Assembly: GCA_052273845.1 (NCBI GenBank)
Contig: DAVZHM010000076.1
Coordinates: forward strand, 1 to 9,222
Direction: 5' to 3'
DNA: 9,222 bases
DNA from: Fimenecus sp052273845
GTDB lineage: Bacteria > Bacillota > Clostridia > Oscillospirales > Acutalibacteraceae
In this document: one piece after another, positions 1 through 6,769 of the stretch
How the letters are laid out: each line of letters starts with the position of its first letter
Numbering within the stretch: position 1 is the stretch's first letter
Notes under the pieces: model-generated
What the model was told of the DNA's origin: nothing
Seen by the model: only the letters and a program-made list of their open reading frames with translations
The model's database searches: none
Translations under genes and position numbers: made by a program

Positions 1-13
1 TTACCCTGTGCGA

Positions 14-60
14 AGGGTTTCCAATCCTCTCGAACCGTAATCTTTGCATTGGAGAACCCT
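14..60. repeat. Imperfect inverted repeat, 12 bp with one bulge
   Basis: AGGGTTTCCAAT (14-25) pairs with ATTGGAGAACCCT (48-60) over 12 base pairs with only G54 bulged, around a 22-base loop. The segment AGGGT (14-18) can also pair with ACCCT at 3-7, so two mutually exclusive hairpins are possible. No T-run follows, so it is not an ordinary intrinsic terminator. It may be part of a structured RNA, a dispersed palindromic repeat or a recombination-type site. Confidence 0.5.
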
Positions 61-65
61 CGCCG

Positions 66-80
66 CCGCGTGAAACGCGG
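66..80. repeat. Perfect 6-bp hairpin
   Basis: CCGCGT (66-71) and ACGCGG (75-80) are exact reverse complements around a three-base GAA loop. It lies 5 bases beyond the larger inverted repeat, which suggests that both belong to one structured element. No T-tract follows directly on either strand. Confidence 0.5.
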
Positions 81-261
81 AGTAAATCGAACGCCGCGAT
101 GCGAACCGCTGTATAAATTGGTATTTTTCTAAAAAAGAAATAAAAGTCTGTTTTGTGTATGCTAAAAGCATATATTATATAAAACGATTTGTAAAATTTT
201 GCCAAATAGGCACAACCTTTCAGCGAATTTTTGGTCCGTTTTAAAGAAAATGCGGAAATTT

Positions 262-293
262 GCGAAAAATTGTCGAAAAGTTCTCGCTTTTTT
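262..293 (+). terminator. Possible weak terminator of upstream transcription
   Basis: GCGA at 262-265 pairs with TCGC at 284-287, and inner A-T pairs continue the stem with mismatches. Six T residues (288-293) follow at once. The stem is weak and mismatched, and the T-run is also part of the phased A/T-tract series, so the terminator call is tentative. Confidence 0.25.
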
Positions 294-305
294 CCCAAAA
301 TCCAC

Positions 306-334
306 TTGAAAAAATTTCTTCTGTGTGATATATT
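306..334 (+). promoter_or_regulatory. Sigma-A-type promoter with extended -10 for the operon
   Basis: The -35 box TTGAAA (306-311) and the -10 box TATATT (329-334) are separated by exactly 17 bases. A TG at 326-327 one base before the -10 box gives an extended -10. Transcription should start near 341, leaving a leader of about 90 bases before the TTG start at 435. It is the best promoter match I can see in the window and sits directly after a run of phased A/T tracts that could bend DNA or act as an UP element. Confidence 0.6.
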
Positions 335-421
335 TTAACAGTAAAAATATAAGTATACTTATTTTTGTGTGTACATATATTTATTGCGTACTTCGGTATG
401 TATCCTTGATATACGAAAATC

Positions 422-437
422 GGAGGTCTTACATTTG
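422..437 (+). promoter_or_regulatory. Ribosome binding site that fixes a TTG start
   Basis: GGAGG at 422-426 lies 8 bases before TTG at 435-437, which is in frame with the long coding region ending at 1220. The alternative GTG at 369 has no Shine-Dalgarno sequence at a useful distance. The binding site therefore decides the start. TTG may lower expression relative to the ATG-started genes downstream. Confidence 0.75.
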
Positions 438-1220
438 GCTGAACAACTTTTCACCGCCGTTCCCGCAAACGGAGAAAGCGTATTCAAGAAAGAGCATTTT
501 ACAGTTTCCTATTATAAAAAGAAGCAAATGGAGGAACTGTACCCCGCAGGCGGATTTTCCGTTGTGGGGCAGGTCGGCAAGGGCAAAACCGAAATCGGCA
601 CCGTCTCTTATGCGGATGCAAGCCTGCCGGTTTACGCGGTTTCCAAAATGCCGCATACCAAAATCATCGGATATATCCCCGTGGGCGAGCACGAATACCT
701 TTCCATTGTGAAAGATGTTTTGCTTTTGTGGATTTTGTGGATTGTGTTGGTGCTTGCGCTGCTTGCAGGGCTTGCATTTTTGTTGAAAACGTTCGTACCG
801 GCGAGCACCGAACCGGAAACTCCCACTCGCGCCCCCGGCGTGGTGGACCCTTACGCCGTAATGGGCGAGGCGGCGTTGACAATTCCCGATAAGGTGGACA
901 CTTCCGGCAGAAATATCACGGTGAACGGCGTTCCGGAAATGCACTTGGTTGCGGGAGCGCGCGATCAGGATTTTGTGTTCTCCAACCCCGAAAACAACCC
1001 TTGCTTTTTCGTAATTGAAATGGAATTGGCAAGCACGGGCGAGATTTTATACACCTCCAACCTTTTGCCGCCCGGATATTCGATTACCAAATTTACCTTA
1101 AACCGTCCGTTAGAGGCGGGGACTTACGATGTGATTTTGCATTATAAACCCACTTCGTTTGACCAGGAACAGCGTCCGCTGAACAATATGGATATCAAAA
1201 CCAAAGTGATTGCGGAATAA
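435..1220 (+). CDS. Single-pass membrane protein with outer Ig-like domain
   Basis: A 261-residue protein read from TTG because of the GGAGG 8 bases upstream. There is no signal peptide. Residues 1-94 are polar, followed by one hydrophobic membrane segment at about 95-118 (rich in Leu, Val, Ile and Trp), then a Pro/Thr/Glu-rich linker (121-137). Residues ~145-261 form a beta-rich domain containing FVFSNPENNPCFFVIEM and LEAGTYDVILHYKP, typical of small Ig-like sandwich domains in Clostridia surface proteins. With a single segment and no cleavable signal, the C-terminal domain is most simply placed outside and the N-terminal part in the cytoplasm; this is inferred. It is the first gene of the apparent operon, 69 bases before the giant secreted protein. 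Since none of the secreted proteins visible here carries an anchor, it could be an assembly or anchoring partner. The family is not recognised with certainty and no enzyme motif is visible. Confidence 0.8.
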   Translation: MAEQLFTAVPANGESVFKKEHFTVSYYKKKQMEELYPAGGFSVVGQVGKGKTEIGTVSYADASLPVYAVSKMPHTKIIGYIPVGEHEYLSIVKDVLLLWILWIVLVLALLAGLAFLLKTFVPASTEPETPTRAPGVVDPYAVMGEAALTIPDKVDTSGRNITVNGVPEMHLVAGARDQDFVFSNPENNPCFFVIEMELASTGEILYTSNLLPPGYSITKFTLNRPLEAGTYDVILHYKPTSFDQEQRPLNNMDIKTKVIAE

Positions 1221-1246
1221 CCGTGGGACGGTATTTTTACTTTTTT
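1220..1246 (+). terminator. Small hairpin with T-rich tail between genes: weak terminator or attenuator
   Basis: ACCGT (1220-1224) and ACGGT (1228-1232) are exact complements around GGG and are followed by a T-rich stretch including TTTTT and TTTTTT (1234-1246). The stem is only 5 bp, so any termination should be partial. It sits between the membrane protein and the giant gene, where it could lower transcription of downstream genes or protect an mRNA end. Confidence 0.35.
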
Positions 1247-1289
1247 AATAGTATGGTTACGTGTACAACGATGAAAGGAGACGCGCGTT

Positions 1290-4200
1290 ATGCAAAAGAA
1301 AAACAAGAAAATCGGAAAGCGCATAACTGCTTTGGCAATGTGTGTCGTACTTTTGGCGACCTCTATGCCGTTTATGATTGCAAGCGCGGCGGGGTCGTAC
1401 AATCCGATTCCTACCTGGCCTGCAGAACGAGAGAACCGCGGCGTTTCGGCATATACAAATGCTACCGGCGGTATCACGGTGGATTTCCCTGCGGCAACGG
1501 CAAACACAACTTACCGCACCGGTAAAACGGTGACGGGCTATTTGCTGGAGCTTGTGGATTTGGGCTTGCATGATGTTGTGCATACCGAGGTTCTGATTTT
1601 GAATAAATTCGTTACACCCGCAGGCACTGCCCCGTACGAGGCAGAAATCACGGCGGAGGAGATTGCCGCAAAATTGCCCGACGGCCTGGACAAAAATCAT
1701 CGCTATAACGTGACAATCAGCGCTGTTGACAGCGACGGTTGGTTCTCGGATGAACTCAATACCATCGTTTCAGACATACCGAAATTCAATTATGACGCCG
1801 AAGCGTATTCGCCGATTTTGGATTTTGACCACGCCATGCTTGAAATGATGACTTTTGAAAGCAACCCGAACGGCGTCGCAACCGGTATCGTAACCGGCGG
1901 CCAACTGCAAATCGGCGGCGCGGAAAATCAAACCGGTGTAATCGCCCCTAATTCGGCAACGAATATGGATTCACAAGGGATGCGTCTGCGCATTATCGGC
2001 AAGCCGACGCAGCAACAAACCTTTGATACGGCTTACAGCCGTCAAACCTGGGATTTCTCCCAAGCAGAAGAAGTTTGGTTCTGGCTGGATTTGCGCCAGG
2101 TCGATTTGACCGGGCTTTCTTTCCGCTTGCGCACAAACGAAAAATGGTGGACCGGTTGGGCGGATAAAACCGTAAATTCCGATTACAAGGTAGACGGAAC
2201 TTCCGATTCGTTCGGAACGGTATATTCCACAAGCGGGTACACGGGAACGGACGCCTATGTTTATGTACAGCGCGCCGACGGCGGTTGGGAAAAACAGGCG
2301 TTAAATGCGGACGGCACTTTGGATATCGGGCACTTTGAAGGCTATGTTCGCGTACCGTTGCAGTTTTTCTGTTCGGAAACTGCAACCACTGTCAACGCAA
2401 CGAATGAGAAATTCAAAGACAATGGAGAAAAAAGCGAAGCGTATGCAAACAGTTTGAAACTGGCTGCGCCCGTTACGGTCGACGAAGCCGGCACCTGTAT
2501 TACAGACGCTTTGTTGCTGCAAAACCGATGCTACAGTTATCGGAGCGGTGTCTTCGGTACGACAAAGAACGAATTCCCTATCGGCACGATGCTTGCCGCG
2601 GGCATCGAAGAGCCGACGGCGACGGACGAAAGGCGCGCAACTGTTAATGCGGACGGCACCATTAACAGACCTGAGAATCCCTATAAAGCCATTGAGGACT
2701 TGTATGCCGCGGGGATTGCGTTTACAGGCTGTTCCGCGGACAGCGTCGAGAAATCTTTGTTCTTAGACAACATTTTGTTCTATAAAGACGACAATAACCC
2801 TTATCCTGGCAAAAACACGCTGAACGGTGTGGCCAACTTCGGCAAACCGGTTGTTACTTATTTTGACCAGACCAAAGAAATTCCGCGTGCGATTTTCACT
2901 GCATGCGAAACCTATTGCAACGACCCGAACTGGTCCGATTATCGCGCGGTTGCATACATTGAAAGCTTAATCGCAGGGTACAAAAGAGCCTACGGCGAAG
3001 CGGGCGTGAATACGAACTTCTTAGAAGAAGCCAATTTGACGGTTGCGGCAGCAACCCTCGGTATGGAAAGCAGTTGGAATTTGTTCCTGGCCGCACGGCA
3101 AGAGTGTCAGGAAGCGGACACCTACACCAAAGACAACAACGAAGCGGACGATTTGGTACCGAAATTGGAGCAGGATTTGGAAAAACTGCCCGACCCCGAC
3201 ACCATGTACTCGATGAGCGACGAAACGAAAGCGGAAGTCGAGCATCTGCACAAAATTTACGGCAAACTGAATCTTGCGCAACTCGGCAGTCTCGGCGACA
3301 AAGCCGAAGCACGCCTGATTTCTTATTTTGCCTATTTAAAAGACGCTTTGCAGGACAACAGTATACCCGTTGGGCAAATTTTGACCAACAATCCGTTCAT
3401 TCCGTTCGCAACCTTTGAGAATGAATCGCTCGGCACGCGCGCATGGCAGTTAGAAAACGACGTGCTGTTTGATTCCGTACGAAGAGGAAACGGATACAAA
3501 GACTATCGCTATACCAAAGGCTTATTGACGTATATGCCGTCAAATTATGAGGGGTTTGCGGGAAAACCCACAGATACGATTAACACGGTTTTTCTGTTAA
3601 ACACGAATCAGCCGACCAAAGACGGTATGCCGACGGACACGGTTTTACAGCAGACCGGTTGCTGGGCAAATATAACCAAAAACGGATTTCAAGGCTCTCA
3701 CGGTGCAACCGTCACCTTGGATTGTCAGCGATATTCCGCCGGCGAAGGGCTTTACAGCGTCTTTAGCACAACATATGATTCGCAGAACGGCGAATCGGTA
3801 GATGCGTTGCGCGCGGCAGGGACAGGGCGAAGCACCGTAAAACTTGGAGATTTGGCAAAATCCTCATCGGGGTCTTCGCCGAATCCGCCGCTTTGCATGG
3901 TTTTCTATGCGGATTTCTCCCAACTTTCGGATTTTCATATGTCTGTTTCCATCAGCACCTTTTTTGATGGTACGCTGAATGACTTCACGATTGCAATGGG
4001 TACTTCGGCAGCTGACCAGAAATTCTTCCTGTTGGATCCGAATAACGGGCAATGGGTACAGTGCCAAAATACGGGGTATATGTCTGCCTTCTTCTCAGAT
4101 GCCGGTGCGGATACAAACGGCGACGGAACCATAGATTTACAGTTGAAAAATTACAAAGGGTTCATTATGATTCCGCTGTATCACTTTAAACCCGGTAATA

Positions 4201-6260
4201 ATACGCAGAAATTGGATGAGTCTGCGTTGGCGCTGAACAACATTTGGCGTGTATCCATCGGCGTGGCGCCCGGCAGTGACGCAGGCGCCGTAGAAATGGA
4301 CGGTAAAACCTATACAATTGATAATATCGGCTTCTCCTATGACCCGACTTTCTATACCGAAGGCGTTGCTTCGCGTGCCGCCGCAGGCGTAGTCGATAAA
4401 AACTTCGACGAAATTTTTGAAGCCAAAGCGCTGCCTGCCGAACAATTTGAAAAAGCTGTTACGGCGATTGACCCGTATGTCGGCAGAAACAGCGGCGACA
4501 CCACTTTCTCCACGGCGGTGGCGAATGCCCGCGCAATGTATAACACGCTGAACGAGTATCAAAAGACGCGTGACTCCGTCATAAAAGCAAACGAATTGCT
4601 GACGAAATACGAATCCTGGGTGGCGGACACTTCGCTTATCCCAACACCGGCAATTACCTACTCCGAAATGAATACGGCGATTTCCCTTTTGCCGGACGCG
4701 GCGAAAAATGCGGCGGTTACGGGCAATAATGATTTGCCGTATCCGGGACTTTCGTATGACGATACGACCAAAACCTATTCGGTCAACTACGCGGCTTACG
4801 GATTTACCAAAGAAACCTGCCACGATACAATTTCGCTGTATCAGGATTCTTACAAATACTTTACTTCGGGCGAAAAGGCGTTTTTAACCAACAAAAATCA
4901 GTTGATTAACGCCTACAATGCGGCAAAACGCTGCGAGATCCTTGAAAATATGCTGAACGATTTGCAATCATACAGAGCAGACCTTGCGGCGCTGTATATC
5001 AATTTGCAGGAAGACCCCGTGGCGGGTGACGGCAGTCAATCGAACTTCGTCAGCACCGATGCGGCGGGAATCGAAAAATTGCAAACTCTGGATGCAAAAT
5101 ATAACAGATTGGATTACTTCGCCAAAATTCTTTTGCGCGAAGGGCAGTTCGGTTCGAACCTCTCCAACGCGCCGAGTGCCGTAAGCCGCGTATTGAAAAA
5201 TGCGAAGACTTACACTTTGACAGACAATACCACGCTTGTGGGCGGTATTCCGTCCACGGTGCAGCGATACACGGACTTGATTAACGCAACGAAAGCAAAA
5301 CTTACGGCGCGCGAGTTGTTCACAGACGCCGAAATTCAGGATTTACAGTCCACGATTGAGGGGTACAAAAATATGCTTTCGGCATATTATAATGTCTCCG
5401 AGATGAACGCGAAAATCGCGGAACTGCTTGCTTTGTTTGATGTGCACGAAACGGCGATTACTTCCGCCGAAATTGCACTGAATGAAACGGCGCTCAGCGG
5501 CACTTCCACCTATCAAGTCACCTATTCCGAACGCTATCCTATCCCCGCCGCGGGTGAGGAATATTACATTGCATTCACCGCCGAGAACGGTACAATGCAC
5601 TGCGGCGCGAAAACATTGGACTATAAGGTCGATATCACCGTTGGCTCCACCACCAAAACGTACACGTCGGCGCAACTGTTTGCAGGCATTCCTGCTGCAG
5701 AAGCCAAGTCGGCGTTTGCAGTTGCCAACAACACCTACACACCCGCAAATCCGTTCGGCGCAGAAATCAAGGCGTATTTAGACGCCGTACCCGAAGTCGC
5801 TGCGGGGTTATATGCCGATGCGGTTTATGCCACCTTGGTTGACAAAGACGGCAATGCCGTACTTGACGCATCCGGTCATCCTATTCGAAAAGCGGTGCAA
5901 GTCAAATATGCAGGCGCGGACACCTACACCGTGACCTACCCCGCAGAAATTTCCGTGGATTGGAACGATTCCTCTGCAAAAGATGCTTCTTACATGGTGA
6001 CAAGCAACTTGCAAACCGGTGCGGCGCTTTCGGTTTCCGTCACGAATGACGGTACGGCCAAAATGAACGCCGCCGGCACGGATGCAACGCTGACTTACAC
6101 GGCAACGAACTTCGGCACTGCGCAAACCTTTACCGGCGCGAATACCGCCGTGCAGCCGACTGACAAACCGACTGTTGCGGTTTCGGGCTTTGCGTCGGCA
6201 CCCGTCGGAAGTTATAAAACCACGCTGACCTATACCGTATCGTATACGGCGGCACCTTAA
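1290..6260 (+). CDS. Giant secreted modular surface protein with a C-terminal copy of the small-subunit domain
   Basis: A 1656-residue protein. AAAGGAG (1274-1280) precedes the ATG by 9 bases. Residues 1-34 are a signal peptide (KKNKKIGKR, a hydrophobic core, cleavage near ASAA/GS). Then: ~38-163 FnIII-like beta domain (LDKNHRYNVTISAVDSDGWF); ~180-500 jelly-roll-like domain ending FLDNILFYKD; ~520-695 helical; ~700-1020 second jelly-roll-like domain ending YTIDNIGFSYD, with an acidic DTNGDGTID loop at 941-949 fitting a calcium site; ~1030-1395 helical repeats; ~1405-1517 a degenerate beta domain; 1544-1656 a domain shared with the downstream small proteins (YTVTYPAE, W1558, VTSNLQTG, final TTLTYTVSY). 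No LPXTG, membrane anchor, S-layer homology or catalytic motif was seen. Likely an extracellular binding or structural protein; the jelly-roll domains suggest carbohydrate or matrix binding, by inference only. The small-protein genes start 28 bases after its stop. The C-terminal unit lacks the second Trp kept by the complete small paralogs. Confidence 0.9.
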   Translation: MQKKNKKIGKRITALAMCVVLLATSMPFMIASAAGSYNPIPTWPAERENRGVSAYTNATGGITVDFPAATANTTYRTGKTVTGYLLELVDLGLHDVVHTEVLILNKFVTPAGTAPYEAEITAEEIAAKLPDGLDKNHRYNVTISAVDSDGWFSDELNTIVSDIPKFNYDAEAYSPILDFDHAMLEMMTFESNPNGVATGIVTGGQLQIGGAENQTGVIAPNSATNMDSQGMRLRIIGKPTQQQTFDTAYSRQTWDFSQAEEVWFWLDLRQVDLTGLSFRLRTNEKWWTGWADKTVNSDYKVDGTSDSFGTVYSTSGYTGTDAYVYVQRADGGWEKQALNADGTLDIGHFEGYVRVPLQFFCSETATTVNATNEKFKDNGEKSEAYANSLKLAAPVTVDEAGTCITDALLLQNRCYSYRSGVFGTTKNEFPIGTMLAAGIEEPTATDERRATVNADGTINRPENPYKAIEDLYAAGIAFTGCSADSVEKSLFLDNILFYKDDNNPYPGKNTLNGVANFGKPVVTYFDQTKEIPRAIFTACETYCNDPNWSDYRAVAYIESLIAGYKRAYGEAGVNTNFLEEANLTVAAATLGMESSWNLFLAARQECQEADTYTKDNNEADDLVPKLEQDLEKLPDPDTMYSMSDETKAEVEHLHKIYGKLNLAQLGSLGDKAEARLISYFAYLKDALQDNSIPVGQILTNNPFIPFATFENESLGTRAWQLENDVLFDSVRRGNGYKDYRYTKGLLTYMPSNYEGFAGKPTDTINTVFLLNTNQPTKDGMPTDTVLQQTGCWANITKNGFQGSHGATVTLDCQRYSAGEGLYSVFSTTYDSQNGESVDALRAAGTGRSTVKLGDLAKSSSGSSPNPPLCMVFYADFSQLSDFHMSVSISTFFDGTLNDFTIAMGTSAADQKFFLLDPNNGQWVQCQNTGYMSAFFSDAGADTNGDGTIDLQLKNYKGFIMIPLYHFKPGNNTQKLDESALALNNIWRVSIGVAPGSDAGAVEMDGKTYTIDNIGFSYDPTFYTEGVASRAAAGVVDKNFDEIFEAKALPAEQFEKAVTAIDPYVGRNSGDTTFSTAVANARAMYNTLNEYQKTRDSVIKANELLTKYESWVADTSLIPTPAITYSEMNTAISLLPDAAKNAAVTGNNDLPYPGLSYDDTTKTYSVNYAAYGFTKETCHDTISLYQDSYKYFTSGEKAFLTNKNQLINAYNAAKRCEILENMLNDLQSYRADLAALYINLQEDPVAGDGSQSNFVSTDAAGIEKLQTLDAKYNRLDYFAKILLREGQFGSNLSNAPSAVSRVLKNAKTYTLTDNTTLVGGIPSTVQRYTDLINATKAKLTARELFTDAEIQDLQSTIEGYKNMLSAYYNVSEMNAKIAELLALFDVHETAITSAEIALNETALSGTSTYQVTYSERYPIPAAGEEYYIAFTAENGTMHCGAKTLDYKVDITVGSTTKTYTSAQLFAGIPAAEAKSAFAVANNTYTPANPFGAEIKAYLDAVPEVAAGLYADAVYATLVDKDGNAVLDASGHPIRKAVQVKYAGADTYTVTYPAEISVDWNDSSAKDASYMVTSNLQTGAALSVSVTNDGTAKMNAAGTDATLTYTATNFGTAQTFTGANTAVQPTDKPTVAVSGFASAPVGSYKTTLTYTVSYTAAP
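6039..6067 (+). repeat. DNA-level match between the giant gene's 3' domain and a downstream small gene
   Basis: This 29-base stretch in the giant gene and 7601-7629 in the third small gene differ at 3 positions; both encode VTNDGT-x-KM. It shows at the nucleotide level that the giant's C-terminal domain and the small proteins share recent ancestry or exchange sequence. Confidence 0.65.
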
Positions 6261-6271
6261 ATCTTGAGGAG

Positions 6272-6291
6272 AAAAGGAGTTGATACTGATG
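6272..6291 (+). promoter_or_regulatory. Ribosome binding site choosing ATG 6289 over TTG 6280
   Basis: AAAAGGAG (6272-6279) directly abuts an in-frame TTG at 6280, which is too close to be used. The ATG at 6289 lies 9 bases beyond the binding site and gives a normal signal peptide, so 6289 is taken as the start. Confidence 0.8.
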
Positions 6292-6732
6292 AGGAAGATT
6301 TTATCGGTTCTGCTTAGCGTAATGCTGCTTACCCTTTGCACTGTGCCGTGCTTCGCCGATTCTATGACGATTTCGACCGGAACGGACAGCGACAAATGGA
6401 CGCTTTCGTATCCTGCGGATACAGAAATTCCGTGGGAATCGGCTTCTGCGAGTCTCGGCGCAGTTGAGGCGGTTGAAATGCTGTTGTCCCCCGGAAAAAC
6501 CGTCACCGTCACGGTCGCTTCCGCGAACGGCTACCAATTGGCGCACACCACCGATGCGAACAGCGCGATTGCGTATACGCTCCACGGGGCAGAGACAATC
6601 GCTTTTCTCCCCGGAGATTGGGGAAAAACATTCCCGCTTTCGGTCACGGTGGAAAAATCCCAATGGCAGAAAGCCGCCGCAGGCGAGCACAAAGATTTGC
6701 TGACTTTTACGGCAGAATACAAAGACGCATAA
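6289..6732 (+). CDS. Small secreted Trp-motif protein, paralog 1 (divergent)
   Basis: A 147-residue protein. The signal peptide, residues 1-23, ends VPCFA before DS. The mature part keeps the family frame: LSYPADTEIPW with W49, a middle strand (GKTVTVTVAS), and a closing segment with W126 and KDLLTFTAEY. It is the shortest and most divergent complete member: the region after IPW is AVEAVEM-like instead of the usual Y-x-V/L-x-S/A-x-L, an extra Trp is at 37, and the aspartate/tyrosine of the closing strand is replaced by HKD. It has no acidic calcium-type loop. It is the first gene after the giant (28-base gap) and 37 bases before the next paralog. Function is unknown; a subunit adapted to contact the giant, or a chain initiator, is possible but only inferred from position and divergence. 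The Cys residues are not in a lipobox. Confidence 0.85.
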   Translation: MRKILSVLLSVMLLTLCTVPCFADSMTISTGTDSDKWTLSYPADTEIPWESASASLGAVEAVEMLLSPGKTVTVTVASANGYQLAHTTDANSAIAYTLHGAETIAFLPGDWGKTFPLSVTVEKSQWQKAAAGEHKDLLTFTAEYKDA

Positions 6733-6769
6733 TATTTTGCAAATAGATTTTTTGTAAGGAGAGAATGTT

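Larger units (their letters stand above)
1..132 (+). other. GC-rich structured left edge with a short open frame of doubtful coding value
   Basis: Frame 1 is open from the window edge to a TAA at 130-132 and would encode about 43 residues rich in Arg, with no recognisable motif. It has no start inside the window, so it could be the tail of a gene lying to the left. The same bases also form clear inverted repeats (14-25 with 48-60, and 66-71 with 75-80), so the open frame may simply be read across a structured non-coding element. Composition is much more GC-rich than the DNA that follows. I do not recognise the peptide or an RNA family. Confidence 0.25.
133..434. other. AT-rich intergenic region ahead of the operon
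   Basis: About 300 bases without a credible gene. The region holds a possible weak upstream promoter (TTGTGT 153-158, 17-base spacer, TATATA 176-181), a series of phased A/T tracts at 247-314, a weak hairpin followed by six T residues at 262-293, the main promoter at 306-334 and a leader of roughly 90 bases. An open frame enters from a GTG at 369 in the same frame as the next gene, but it has no ribosome binding site and its extra N-terminal residues look like translated leader. Confidence 0.6.

Noticed and set aside
369..434. Upstream GTG start for the first gene
   Set aside because: It has no ribosome binding site, and GGAGG is placed perfectly for the TTG at 435; the extra 22 residues look like translated leader.
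429..944. Long open frames on the minus strand (here and across 1257-9167)
   Set aside because: They lie wholly opposite real genes, are rich in Arg/Cys/His as expected of antisense frames, and lack ribosome binding sites and recognisable domains.
4110..4136. Dockerin domain in the giant protein
   Set aside because: Only one acidic half-site is present, embedded in a beta domain, without the second half-site or dockerin helices.
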